From: Crateriforma conspicua
GTDB taxonomy: Bacteria; Planctomycetota; Planctomycetia; Pirellulales; Pirellulaceae
DNA: 64,000 bases
Reading direction: 5' to 3'
Assembly: GCF_007752935.1 (NCBI RefSeq)
Contig: NZ_CP036319.1
Span: 2,914,001 to 2,978,000 of the forward strand
Under the pieces are notes generated by a model. It was given only the letters and a program-made list of their open reading frames with translations. It was not told where the DNA came from and searched no databases. Within the stretch, counting starts at the first letter, position 1, and each line of letters starts with the position of its first letter. A program made the position numbers and the translations under genes. This document shows, piece by piece, positions 1-8,721 of this stretch.

Positions 1-219
1 AGCGGATGCACCGTCCATTTTGTCGACAACCATTACGACAATGGGCCGATTCTGTGGCAGCGAAGCTGTCCGGTACGGCCGGGGGATGACGCCGACGCGT
101 TGGCCGACCGAGTCTTTCAGCAGGAATGCCAAGCTTTGCCCGAAGCGATCCGAATGGTACACCAGGATTGGCGTCATTCCGGCGAACCCACTGGCGGTCG
201 CGATACAATGCGTCAGTAG
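1..219 (+). CDS. purN: Phosphoribosylglycinamide formyltransferase, C-terminal part
   Basis: This is the last 72 codons of a gene that begins before the window. The frame is open from base 1 and ends at TAG 217-219. The segment VHFVDNHYDNGPILWQ is the conserved C-terminal active-site region of PurN; its HYDNG aspartate sits where E. coli PurN has catalytic Asp144. The remaining helix-rich tail (ADRVFQQECQALPEAI) also fits the family. PurN transfers a formyl group from 10-formyltetrahydrofolate to glycinamide ribonucleotide in cytosolic purine synthesis. The nucleotide-binding N-terminus and the catalytic Asn and His lie outside the window. A 111-base gap separates it from the NfeD gene on the same strand, and I see no terminator there. 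Confidence 0.85.
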   Translation, partial: SGCTVHFVDNHYDNGPILWQRSCPVRPGDDADALADRVFQQECQALPEAIRMVHQDWRHSGEPTGGRDTMRQ

Positions 220-330
220 GGAAAACGCACCCCCGCAGACTGTGTTTGACGTGTCGCACACGTTGCACCGGTCGATGCCGGTCGGTCCGTCATCGGGTGC
301 ACGTCATGGATTTATAAAACAAAGTCGGTC

Positions 331-2523
331 ATGGGCGTTGTTCGTCGAACGATCGTGATTGCGGTTTGGATCATCGGGGCCATCGGGCTTTCGTCGGCTA
401 TTTCTGCGCAAAATAGCGACGACATCGACCCCACAGCGGGGCAAGGCGTCTGGATCGACATCGCACCCCCGTTTTCGCGTGGGCTGGTTGATGACGTCTT
501 GGCCGGCTTGGATCAGTTGGCACAATCCACCCCCAGCGATTCCCGTCGCACCGTCGTTCTTGCCTTTCGCGAATCCGCGTCAGACGTGCAAACGGAATTC
601 GAAGAAGCGTTGCGTCTGGCCCGCCGGATCAATTCACCGGATTACCGTCGGTTGCGGATCGTCGCGTTTGTCGACGGGCAAATCACCCGGCACGCGGTCT
701 TGCCGCTTGCGGCCGTGGAACGGTTGATGCTTTCCAACAACGCCGTGTTGGTCGGATTCGATTCGAAACAAGATTCGATCGACGAAACGGTCCAGGCCGC
801 TTATCAAGCCATCGCCAAACGTCGCGGTTTGTTTCCCGAATCGTTGGTGTCGGCTCTGGTGGATCCGGATGGCGAATTGGTGCGTCTGACCACGTCCGAT
901 GGCGGGCGACCGCTGGTGACCGGCGACGAATTGCAATCGATGCGGCAAAGTGGCGACGTCATCGAAGAAGACATCTGGAAAGCGTCCGGCGAAGCGTTGT
1001 CGGTGTCTGCCGTCCAGCTTCGTGATCTGCGTGTGGCCACCGACGTCATCGCGACCGGACGACGCGACGATGAAACGACCGCGCAGAAGATTCGCGAAAG
1101 CCTGGCCAGTCGATTGGATCTAAGGGAATTGCGTCCTTTGGCGACTGACGACGGGGCCTCGGATCGACGCGGCGTCTTGTTGGAAATGATCGGATCGGTG
1201 ACGACGGCCAAGTCACAGCGTTGGCAAAGCAATTTGAACGCGACCTTATCCGGCGATGTGAACACTTGGCTGGTTTCGGTGGATTCCGACGGTGGTAGCT
1301 TCGGCGAAAGCATGGGGTTGGCGGGATGGTTTGCCAGCCCGACGCCTCCGCTGCAACGAGTGGTCGGTTTTGTTCCCGGTCGTGCCATCGGTGATGCGTC
1401 CATCATCGCCACCGCTTGCAAGCCGTTGTATCTGTCGCCCGATGCAAAGCTGGGTGGTCCCGGTGCCGATTCGATCCAGCCGGAACAGGTGGCCGATCAA
1501 CGCGAATTGATCGAATTGATTGCCCGACGAACGAACCGATCGGCCGGGTTGTTGATGGGGCTGTTGGATCGTCAACGACAGGTGTTCCGGTACACCAACA
1601 AACAGACCGGACGTGTGCGGTATGCGACGCAGCAACAACTGGTCGACGACGCCGACGATCCGGATTTGGAACGTGACCGTTGGATGCAAGGCGAAGCGAT
1701 CGATTTGTCCAGCGGCCTGACGGCGGAGCAAGCCGTGCAGTTGGGTTTGGCCGATGGCATCGCATCGTCTTTGGATCAGGTGGCGGCACAGGCCGGGTTG
1801 TCCGCGGTGCCCGCACCGGCGGCCGACCGAGGCATCGTGCGGGCGGTCGAAAGTATCGGCCGTCGTCAGGGTCTGGCGTTTCTGGCGTTGATGATCGGCT
1901 TCATGATGCTGTCGACTGAAATGAGTGCGCCGGGGCTGGGGATTCCCGGCTTCGTTTCGATGATCTGTTTCGGTTTCTTTTTCTGGGTCCAGTATCTGAA
2001 CGGGACCGCGGAATGGTTGGAATTGTTGGCTCTGGTGTTGGGGTTGGTTTGTATCGCGATTGAGTTTTTTGTGGTTCCTGGGCTGGGGGTCTTTGGCATC
2101 GGCGGTTTGCTGCTGACGATGTTGGCGGTGGTTTTGATGAGCCAGACGTTTGTGGTGCCGCGAAACGTGTATCAGGTCGAAGTGTTGACCCGCAGCGTTT
2201 GGATGGCACTTGGCGGATTGGCCAGCACGATGGCCGGGTTCGCGCTGATACGCTACTTCATGCCGCATTTGCCGGTGCTGAATACCTTGGTGATGGAACA
2301 ACCCGATGCGCAGTTGATCGACCAGCAGGAACGCTTGGCCCATTTCGAAGACTTGTTGGGACAGACCGGGACGACCATGACGCCGTTGCGGCCGTCGGGT
2401 AAAGCAAGGATCGGTGAACGCGTCGTGGCGGTGGTCAGCGACGGCCAGGCGGTCGAACGCGGCGCGACCGTTCGCGTGATCAAAGTCTTGGGCAATCGGA
2501 TCGTGGTCGAAGAAGCGACGTGA
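331..2523 (+). CDS. NfeD family membrane protein with degenerate ClpP-like domain
   Basis: This 730-aa protein has the long NfeD layout. A signal peptide (residues 1-26, cut near AISAQ) is followed by a ClpP-class domain (about 30-500), a bundle of hydrophobic segments (about 511-640, including AFLALMIGFMMLSTEMSAPG) and a C-terminal OB-fold (about 685-730, GKARIGERVVAVVSDGQ). Long NfeD proteins are membrane proteases thought to act with stomatin-like partners. The stretch GRAIGDASIIATACKPLYLS aligns with the usual nucleophile motif GRAASAGAFIALAC, but glycine stands where the catalytic serine is expected, and I see no clear dyad lysine in the following helix, so the protease part may be inactive. 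Its stop TGA shares one base with the ATG of the next gene, indicating coupled translation. The start at 331 gives a typical signal peptide. Confidence 0.8.
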   Translation: MGVVRRTIVIAVWIIGAIGLSSAISAQNSDDIDPTAGQGVWIDIAPPFSRGLVDDVLAGLDQLAQSTPSDSRRTVVLAFRESASDVQTEFEEALRLARRINSPDYRRLRIVAFVDGQITRHAVLPLAAVERLMLSNNAVLVGFDSKQDSIDETVQAAYQAIAKRRGLFPESLVSALVDPDGELVRLTTSDGGRPLVTGDELQSMRQSGDVIEEDIWKASGEALSVSAVQLRDLRVATDVIATGRRDDETTAQKIRESLASRLDLRELRPLATDDGASDRRGVLLEMIGSVTTAKSQRWQSNLNATLSGDVNTWLVSVDSDGGSFGESMGLAGWFASPTPPLQRVVGFVPGRAIGDASIIATACKPLYLSPDAKLGGPGADSIQPEQVADQRELIELIARRTNRSAGLLMGLLDRQRQVFRYTNKQTGRVRYATQQQLVDDADDPDLERDRWMQGEAIDLSSGLTAEQAVQLGLADGIASSLDQVAAQAGLSAVPAPAADRGIVRAVESIGRRQGLAFLALMIGFMMLSTEMSAPGLGIPGFVSMICFGFFFWVQYLNGTAEWLELLALVLGLVCIAIEFFVVPGLGVFGIGGLLLTMLAVVLMSQTFVVPRNVYQVEVLTRSVWMALGGLASTMAGFALIRYFMPHLPVLNTLVMEQPDAQLIDQQERLAHFEDLLGQTGTTMTPLRPSGKARIGERVVAVVSDGQAVERGATVRVIKVLGNRIVVEEAT

Positions 2524-3116
2524 TGGCATCCACTTACTCCTTCGGCCTGTTGATCCTGTTTTACGTGCTGTTGGTGCTGGAGTTTCTGGTTCCAAGCGGT
2601 GGCCTAATAGGCGTTGCGGCGGTGGCATCGGCGGTCGCCTGTTTGGTGACCGCGTTTTCGCACAGCGTTTTTTTGGGGACGGTTTATTCGTTGGTGATCA
2701 TGGCGTCGACGCCGGTGGTGCTGATGCTGGTGATCAAGTTGTGGCCACACACGCCGATCGGACGCCGCATTTTGAATCGACGCCCCGGTCAAGCCGATCC
2801 GCAGCGACCGCAAAAGGTGACCGAATCGGGGGTGGCCTATCCGGATTTGATCGGACGATCCGGTGATGCGTTGACGGATCTGTTGCCAAGCGGTCGTGCC
2901 AGGATCGGTGGCGACGCCTTGGACGTCACATGTCTGGATGGCCCCGTGGATGCCGGCAAGGCGGTACACGTGGTCGACATCAGCGGCGGTCGAATCCGCG
3001 TCCGTCGTGGTGAAGGTTTCAAAGCGACGCCCGACGAATCGTCGGATCCCAATGTCGTCGACCGCGACTCTCCGGCGGCGTCCGATTTGTCCTTCGACAT
3101 GGACGATTTTGAGTAG
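2523..3116 (+). CDS. Short NfeD-like membrane protein
   Basis: This 197-aa protein resembles the C-terminal half of its upstream neighbour. Two or three hydrophobic segments come first (LILFYVLLVLEFLVPSGGLI, then AAVASAVACLVTAF and a third near residue 60), followed by an OB-fold (about 120-165, LIGRSGDALTDLLPSGRARI). A charged, aspartate-rich tail ends the protein (SFDMDDFE). The LVPSGGLIG turn is the family's PGxxG membrane motif. The start codon overlaps the stop of the long NfeD gene (TGATG), so the two are probably made together, and paired long and short NfeD genes are common in bacteria. The 248 bases after its stop show no gene and no clear terminator before the convergent hsdR gene. 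Confidence 0.75.
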   Translation: MASTYSFGLLILFYVLLVLEFLVPSGGLIGVAAVASAVACLVTAFSHSVFLGTVYSLVIMASTPVVLMLVIKLWPHTPIGRRILNRRPGQADPQRPQKVTESGVAYPDLIGRSGDALTDLLPSGRARIGGDALDVTCLDGPVDAGKAVHVVDISGGRIRVRRGEGFKATPDESSDPNVVDRDSPAASDLSFDMDDFE

Positions 3117-3364
3117 GCTGAATTCGAACCAACGTTGGTACCGCCATTGCAGGCGGCGATTCGCTGCATTGACCCGCCAGCGGAGATTTCGAACCGTTCC
3201 CCGATCATGTAGCGATTGACTTTACGTCGCACAGCAGCAGCGCCGTGAATAAGACTGGCGAAAAGCTTCGAAGGCTCGCCGTGGCTAAAGGCTGGCGAAT
3301 TCAGGTTTGAACTTCGGTAGTTGAATCGTTCGAAATGAGCGGATTGAGTATCGCAAGAGTCGCC

Positions 3365-6300
3365 CTACGATTGTCTCGATCGGTGCTTCTTAAAATTTTC
3401 GGCCTGCTCGTAGATCTCTTTGTAGACCTCGTCACGGTCAACGGGTGGGTAGCCGTGGTCGGCTAGGACGAGGATGAGATCGACTTTGAGTTCAGCTTTG
3501 ATGTCGTCGCGCTGGCTCCAGTCGGTGTATTTGACTTTGTCATCGACGACCAGCTTTACGGCTTTGGATAGTTCGATCAGCTTGTCTTCGGGGTAGGTGA
3601 AGTCGTACTTGATGGCGAGGGCTTTGAGGATGTCGTAGAAGGCTTTTTCTTCGAGGTCGATTCCAAGGTCTGCGAATGAACCTCGTTCATCACCAAGTTC
3701 TCTCGCTAGCTCCGCGAACCGGTTGAAAAGTTCATCCGTGACGTAATCAGTGAAATCACTCGTTACATCGCTGACCAGCACGCTTTCTTCGTCCCGCTCG
3801 TTGTAGCGATCGACCAGTGATTGGAACTTCTTACTGAACTCGATCCCCTTGGATCGATTCGTCTTCTTGAAGTCCTCAATCGCCTTGGCCAGCAACTGCT
3901 GCAGCAACTTGATCTTCGTGTTGGGCAGCTTGATCTTCTCGATCTTGGCGAGGTAGTCATCGTCGAAGATGTCGATGCCGTCGACCGTGCCCATACTGAA
4001 GATCTCTTCGACTCCGTCGCTCTTGAGTGCTTCGGCGATCATCTCTCGGACGCGTGCGTTCATCTGAGCGGCGTCGGGGGCGTTACCCTTGGTCAGCTTG
4101 AACACGATGGAGCGAACGGCCAGATAGAAGTGGATGTGATCACGCTCGCTCTGGGTTAGGCCCTCGCTGCCACAACAAATGTCATAGGCCGCTTTCATAC
4201 GCTGAACCAAAGCCATGAAACGCTTCTCGATCTTGTCCGTAAGCATGACGTATTCGGACGCACGATTGAGGCAAGCGAGCTGGCTGACAGAATCGCCGTT
4301 GAAATAGTCCGAGGTGTCGAACTTTTGTAATAGCTGGCGAAGCAGGTCCAGGTGGTCTTTCACGGTCACGACGGATTGTTGGATGTCCTCGATGTTCCGC
4401 TCGTCGGCTTTGTTGTAGTGAGCCATCGCCAGATTCATCTGAGACTTGATGCCGATGTAATCGATCACCAAACCCTTTTGCTTCGATTCAAACTTGCGGT
4501 TCACTCGGGAAATCGTCTGAATCAAGTTGTGGCGTTTGATCGGCTTGTCGATGTAGATGCTGTCCAGTTCGGGCACATCAAATCCGGTGAGCCACATATC
4601 GACGACGACCGCAATCTTGAAGTTCGATTTCGCGTCCTTGAACTGGCGTGCAAGTTCTTCGCGATACTCTTTGCTGCCCAGCAGGTCGTACAGATCCTTG
4701 TCGTCATCTTTGCCGCGAGTCATGATCATCTTGATCCGCTCCATCGGCTTGATCTTCTTGCGCTCGGTCTCAGACAGTTGGATGCCCTCGGCACACTCGC
4801 GGACTTCATTCCACTCAGGACGCAGAGCGATCACTTCCTTGAAGAAGTCCCAGGCGATCTCGCGTTTGCTGCACACAAACATCGCCTTGCCTTCGACTGT
4901 CGAACCTTCTTCGACTCGTTTCTCGTAATGAGCCACAAAGTCGGCGGCCAGAGCCTTGATGCGGTCGGGATCGCCCAGGATGGCATTCATCTGGGCCGAG
5001 GCTTTCTTGCTCTCCTCGATCTGATAATCGCTGGCCCCTTCGTCGGCGCAGCGCTGGTAGTAAGCTTCGATTTCCTCCAGCTTCTTGTTGTCTAACAGCA
5101 CCCTGGCTGCTCGCCCCTCGTAGACGATCCGCACGGTGATCTCATCTTTCACCGACTCGGTCATCGTGTAGGAATCGACCACCTCGCCAAAAACATCGAG
5201 CGTGGCGTCGATGGGCGTGCCGGTAAAGCCGACATAGGTGGCATTGGGCAGCGAATCGTGCAGGTACTTGGCAAACCCGTAAGTCTTCTTCACTCCCTTG
5301 TCCGTCACCTTCAGCTTTTGGTCCAGATTGATCTGACTGCGATGCGCCTCGTCGGAAATGCAGATCACGTTGCTGCGCTCGGTCAGCAACTGAGCGTCTT
5401 CGGTGAACTTGTGAATGGTCGTCAGGAAAACGCCGCCGCTCTTGCGTCCGGCCAGCAACTCGCGGAGCTTATCGCGGCTTTCGACGCTCACGACAGTTTG
5501 ATCGCCGATGTAGTTCTTGGCGTTGGTGAACTGCTTCGACAATTGATCGTCCAGATCCGTGCGGTCAGTAATCAGCAGGATCGTAGGGCTCTCGAATTCG
5601 AGGCTCTTCATCAACAGCCGCGTCAGGAACAGCATCGTAAAGCTCTTGCCGCAGCCGGTTGCGCCAAAGTACGTGCCGCCCTTGCCGTCGCCATCGGGCT
5701 TGCGAGCTTGCCGGATGTGTTCATACAGCTTGCAAGCCGCGTAGAACTGCGGATACCGACAAACGATCTTCACTTCGGCCTTGGAAACATCCGGAAAGTA
5801 GATAAAGTGCCGGATCACCTGCCGCAAACGCCGTTGGTCAAACAATCCTTGCAGCATCGTATGCAACGAATCGATACCGTCTCGCGTGGCGGACTCTTCG
5901 CCCGTGATTTTCTGCCAGGTGTAGAAGAACTCGTAGTCCGCAAACAGCGAACCCATCTTGTTGTTTACCCCGTCGCTGATCACGCACAGGGCGTTGTACT
6001 TCATCAGTTCGGGAATATCGCGAGCGTAGCGGATCGTCAATTGTTTCCAAGCGTCGTGCAAAGTCGCGTTCTCGCGGATCGCGCTCTTGAACTCCAGCAC
6101 CACCAGCGGCAAGCCGTTGATGTAGAGAATCCCATCCGGAATCCTCAGCTCGCGGCCTTCGATCTCCAGTTGGCTGACGATTCGATAGATGTTCGTGTCG
6201 TCGACTTCGTATCCAACTCTGGCTTCGGCTGCGAGCATCATGTCGCTAGATTGTCGCCTTTCGCTCCGCGAAACTAGCTTCTCCCCGTCTGGAGTTTCTT

Positions 6301-6664
6301 CCGAACGCATCTTTCGCGGAGCGAAAGGCGACTCTGAGTAGTCGATCAGTTGGATGTAGAGATCCTTCTGGTCGCGGTCTTCCCGTTTCAGCAGGAAGCC
6401 GTCCGAGACCCATTTGCAGATCGTTTTGTTGGAGTCGTAAAGATCGGCGGCGTTGAGTGCGTCCAGTTGCCGAAGGATCGAATCGATTTCGCCCGCTGTG
6501 ATGTTGTCGGCGGCGTAACGCTTCGAAAGATAGTCGCGTAGGTCGCTGCGGAACAGTACATCGCTGGGCTCGCGATCAAGCTCGTTGCCAAGTGTGTGCG
6601 GGTAGCCTTGATCACCCAGCAGGCTGATAATGGCTTCTTCGAGTTTCGCTTCGGTGTATTTCAC
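3365..6664 (-). CDS. hsdR: Type I restriction endonuclease subunit R
   Basis: This is the translocase and nuclease subunit of a type I restriction system, 1099 aa from a GTG start. Numbered from that start, the N-terminal nuclease has PDGILYINGLPLVVLEFKS, with Asp177 and the Glu191-x-Lys193 pair of the PD-(D/E)xK fold. The helicase motor follows, with Walker A GATGCGKS (334-341), DEAH (438-441), ending with QTISRVNR. The long C-terminal helical region contacts the methylase. Residues of about 111-137 are encoded by a palindromic repeat inserted in frame between LIDYS and NIYRIVSQLEI, segments that lie close together in most HsdR proteins; the nuclease core is downstream and intact. A TTG at 6685 also opens this frame, but a palindrome covers it and GTG 6664 is preceded by GGAG, so I prefer the latter. 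It is the last gene of the operon. Confidence 0.95.
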   Translation of the reverse strand: MKYTEAKLEEAIISLLGDQGYPHTLGNELDREPSDVLFRSDLRDYLSKRYAADNITAGEIDSILRQLDALNAADLYDSNKTICKWVSDGFLLKREDRDQKDLYIQLIDYSESPFAPRKMRSEETPDGEKLVSRSERRQSSDMMLAAEARVGYEVDDTNIYRIVSQLEIEGRELRIPDGILYINGLPLVVLEFKSAIRENATLHDAWKQLTIRYARDIPELMKYNALCVISDGVNNKMGSLFADYEFFYTWQKITGEESATRDGIDSLHTMLQGLFDQRRLRQVIRHFIYFPDVSKAEVKIVCRYPQFYAACKLYEHIRQARKPDGDGKGGTYFGATGCGKSFTMLFLTRLLMKSLEFESPTILLITDRTDLDDQLSKQFTNAKNYIGDQTVVSVESRDKLRELLAGRKSGGVFLTTIHKFTEDAQLLTERSNVICISDEAHRSQINLDQKLKVTDKGVKKTYGFAKYLHDSLPNATYVGFTGTPIDATLDVFGEVVDSYTMTESVKDEITVRIVYEGRAARVLLDNKKLEEIEAYYQRCADEGASDYQIEESKKASAQMNAILGDPDRIKALAADFVAHYEKRVEEGSTVEGKAMFVCSKREIAWDFFKEVIALRPEWNEVRECAEGIQLSETERKKIKPMERIKMIMTRGKDDDKDLYDLLGSKEYREELARQFKDAKSNFKIAVVVDMWLTGFDVPELDSIYIDKPIKRHNLIQTISRVNRKFESKQKGLVIDYIGIKSQMNLAMAHYNKADERNIEDIQQSVVTVKDHLDLLRQLLQKFDTSDYFNGDSVSQLACLNRASEYVMLTDKIEKRFMALVQRMKAAYDICCGSEGLTQSERDHIHFYLAVRSIVFKLTKGNAPDAAQMNARVREMIAEALKSDGVEEIFSMGTVDGIDIFDDDYLAKIEKIKLPNTKIKLLQQLLAKAIEDFKKTNRSKGIEFSKKFQSLVDRYNERDEESVLVSDVTSDFTDYVTDELFNRFAELARELGDERGSFADLGIDLEEKAFYDILKALAIKYDFTYPEDKLIELSKAVKLVVDDKVKYTDWSQRDDIKAELKVDLILVLADHGYPPVDRDEVYKEIYEQAENFKKHRSRQS
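6253..6332. repeat. Palindromic element inside hsdR
   Basis: Two perfectly complementary 21-base arms (6253-6273 and 6312-6332) enclose a 38-base centre. The same arm sequence, extended to 27 bases, forms the palindrome at 62230-62295 in this window. Here it lies within the hsdR frame and is translated (SPFAPRK on one arm, SRSERR on the other). The element is 80 bases, not a multiple of three, so flanking duplicated or extra bases must restore the frame. The longer inserted protein segment of about 40 residues fits that. Confidence 0.85.
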
Positions 6665-6683
6665 GGTGCTCCAACACTTTTTC

Positions 6684-6774
6684 AACGCAAGGTCGCAAAG
6701 GTGCTGAGGCGCAAAGGGGAGGGACTCATGTCTGAATGTTTCTTTGCGACTCTGCGGCTTCGCGTCTCTGCGTT
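6684..6774. repeat. Imperfect palindrome (ACGCAGAGGCGC family) between hsdR and GxxExxY gene
   Basis: Left arm 6684-6716 begins AACGCAAGGTCGCAAAGG. Right arm ends at 6774 with CGCGTCTCTGCGTT. The arms can pair imperfectly over about 33 bases around a loop of about 25. The element ends one base before the stop codon of the GxxExxY gene and belongs to the same sequence family as 7184-7276 and the three hairpins inside the 205-bp units at 8.7-9.3 kb. Confidence 0.8.
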
Positions 6775-6775
6775 T

Positions 6776-7156
6776 TCATAATTCATGCACGACCCGATGA
6801 ATTCCGTCTTTGACCAGTCTTTCGCCGAAATTAATCACCAGGCCCAGCTTGAGGTTCCTCAGTCGTAGGTATGTCAGTAGCTGCGTGGCGAAGATTGAAT
6901 TGTATTGCGTCACGGCCTTGCATTCGACAATGACGAGGTCGTTGACGAGCAAGTCGATCTTCAGCGGTGTAGCGAGCGTGACGTCCTTGTACTGAATGGG
7001 CGAGGGAACTTGTCGTCGGACGTTGCAGCCCTGTTGTGTCAATTCGTAGGCCAGGGCTTCTTCGTAGACTGATTCAAGCAAACCCGGGCCGCCTAAGGTG
7101 CGATGGACTTCAATGGCCGCGGAAACGATTACCTGGCTGATCTCGTTTTCGGTCAT
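6776..7156 (-). CDS. GxxExxY protein (PD-(D/E)xK_3 nuclease-like family)
   Basis: This 126-aa protein carries the signature GPGLLESVYEEALAYEL that names the GxxExxY family, which Pfam places in the PD-(D/E)xK nuclease superfamily. The core is visible as PLKIDLLVNDLVIVECKAV, with Asp and Glu-x-Lys in the usual spacing, followed by the conserved QLLTYLRLRNLKLGLVINFG. The cellular role is not established. It sits on the same strand between hsdS and hsdR, a place not normally occupied in a type I operon. It is tightly bracketed by related imperfect palindromes (6684-6774 and 7184-7276), as is the second copy at 56712, so gene plus palindromes look like an inserted unit. ATG 7156 is chosen; a TTG one codon earlier also opens the frame. 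Confidence 0.85.
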   Translation of the reverse strand: MTENEISQVIVSAAIEVHRTLGGPGLLESVYEEALAYELTQQGCNVRRQVPSPIQYKDVTLATPLKIDLLVNDLVIVECKAVTQYNSIFATQLLTYLRLRNLKLGLVINFGERLVKDGIHRVVHEL

Positions 7157-7183
7157 CAATCGTTACTCCGAAGTCATTTTTTT

Positions 7184-7276
7184 AACGCAAAGGCGCGAAG
7201 GCGCAAGGACGCAAAGGGGATGCGCGCGACTTTTCAATGTCTTCTTTGCGACTCTGCGCCCTTGCGTCTTTGCGTT
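7184..7276. repeat. Imperfect palindrome (ACGCAGAGGCGC family) between GxxExxY gene and hsdS
   Basis: Arms 7184-7216 and 7244-7276 are complementary at about 27 of 33 positions (AACGCAAAGGCGCGAAGG against CTTGCGTCTTTGCGTT). It fills the gap between the hsdS stop and the GxxExxY start and pairs with 6684-6774 to bracket that gene. As RNA it would form a long hairpin inside the operon transcript. Confidence 0.85.
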
Positions 7277-7293
7277 TTCTTTGTCCGACCGCA

Positions 7294-8721
7294 TCATACG
7301 CTCTCCGCCACCAGTTTTTCAGCCTCAGGAATGCGAAGTTCGCCTGAGAGGAGTTTGGGGAGGAGTGTGTCGCGAAGTTTGGATAACACCGCGGTACTCT
7401 GCCAGTTCTCACTAATCCTGTTGGTTAATGGCACTACCGAGTCGCCGAAAGCGTTTTGCAATTCCACAGATGGAAGAAGGAGTTGAATTGTTCGTAGCTG
7501 ACTCTGCTTGATTCCGATCACCGTCGTACCCGTAGCATGGCCGCGAAGGTCATGCTGAAATTGCGGAGACTGCAAAAGGAATCTGAGGTAGGAATTGTGG
7601 AGCAAGGTCGGTTCCCCCCGCAAAGTTATGATTCGCTGTGCTAATGCAACTTTACGTCCATCCAATTGCGCAACCTCACCTAAAGGTGCCTCCGTTGTCA
7701 TTACGACATCATCACGCTCTGGAATCCCACGCCGCATCCAAGTGTCGTAATCTTCGATAGCAATGTATTCTTGCGGAGGCAGTATTCTTCCGCCCTTAAC
7801 GATCTTAGCCGTAATTAGTGGAACCCCACTCGTTGTTTTCTTCGGCGTTTTGCCTCTGTAATCGATGATTGCTTCCATTGAATCTTCGAGTGGTTTCACG
7901 TCCCATCCCTCAGGGATCCAGCCCATTTCTTCATCGAAGGCGAAGGTGGCGGGGAAGAGGCTGCGGATGTTCTCTGGGAGTGGCTTTCGGGCGGGGCCGA
8001 GGGCGCGGCGGGTTTCGGCTCGGGCGGCCAGTGGCTCGGGGATGGAATGGCCAGCGGCCAAGGCATTGTCGATCACCGGATCAAAATCCACAAACCAACT
8101 CTTGAACAACGCCCGCGCCATCGACTCCAGCGTCTCATTCATCCGACGATTCAAATCGATCTTGTCATCGATTATGGATGCCAGTTCCGTAATTCCTTCG
8201 CGGACATTGTCCGGAGGAATAGGAACAACTACCTCACGAATGTCCTTCAGATTTAGAGTTCGCTGAACCGTTGTATTGAAACGTGAGTTCATGAATTGCT
8301 GAGCTGGGTGGCTCAGCAGTGCAAGCCGCACCCATCGGCGAAGTTCCGGGTTTTCGAGGCGTACAACTGCGATGGCTCGCGCGACGTTCCAATCCGCCAT
8401 TTCCTCTGAGACTAAAGCACAATCGCCGGGATTGCCAACGAGTGTGATGAGTAGCTCGTTACCGGATAATCGAGTTCGCCTGTACTCGTCGTCTTTTTTA
8501 GCACTAATCAAGAAATCTGGCTCACCAAGCACTCGCCCATTCTTGACATCTGAGACTTTGACAAGCGGAACTCCCTCCGCGGTGTTTTTGCCGGGGTACA
8601 TGACTCCAACCGCGAGCGCGTTCCTTGAGTCTTCAAGCAAACTCTCGATTGTTGTAAACCTCCATTCTGCCGGGGCGGTTCCACCGCATAACTCCCACGT
8701 CGCCCGCAAATCACTCTCCAT
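7294..8721 (-). CDS. hsdS: Type I restriction-modification specificity subunit S
   Basis: This 475-aa protein has the two-fold HsdS build. The first target recognition domain (about 20-170, with GVPLVKVSDVKNGRVL) is followed by a central conserved helix (about 175-225, IIDDKIDLNRRMNETLESMA then LFKSWFVDFDPV). The second recognition domain (about 285-430, GWDVKPLEDSM and GVPLITAKIVKGGRIL) is followed by a distal helix (LSKLRDTLLPKLLSGELRIP). It sets the DNA sequence read by the HsdM/HsdR complex. ATG 8721 lies inside the tail of the last 205-bp unit (TATGGAGAGTGA) and is preceded by GGAGG nine bases upstream. An upstream in-frame extension through the repeat is unlikely to be used because the overlap start fits better. 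The 5' end was probably once overlapped directly by hsdM; see the tandem repeat. Confidence 0.93.
   Translation of the reverse strand: MESDLRATWELCGGTAPAEWRFTTIESLLEDSRNALAVGVMYPGKNTAEGVPLVKVSDVKNGRVLGEPDFLISAKKDDEYRRTRLSGNELLITLVGNPGDCALVSEEMADWNVARAIAVVRLENPELRRWVRLALLSHPAQQFMNSRFNTTVQRTLNLKDIREVVVPIPPDNVREGITELASIIDDKIDLNRRMNETLESMARALFKSWFVDFDPVIDNALAAGHSIPEPLAARAETRRALGPARKPLPENIRSLFPATFAFDEEMGWIPEGWDVKPLEDSMEAIIDYRGKTPKKTTSGVPLITAKIVKGGRILPPQEYIAIEDYDTWMRRGIPERDDVVMTTEAPLGEVAQLDGRKVALAQRIITLRGEPTLLHNSYLRFLLQSPQFQHDLRGHATGTTVIGIKQSQLRTIQLLLPSVELQNAFGDSVVPLTNRISENWQSTAVLSKLRDTLLPKLLSGELRIPEAEKLVAESV

Noticed and set aside
1246-2628. Minus-strand frame of 460 codons opposite the NfeD genes
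   Set aside because: His/Gln/Arg-rich shadow of the NfeD coding sequence with no domain pattern.
4352-6277. Plus-strand frames of 247 and 339 codons opposite hsdR
   Set aside because: Antisense shadows of a well-supported hsdR gene; no family motif, no plausible start.
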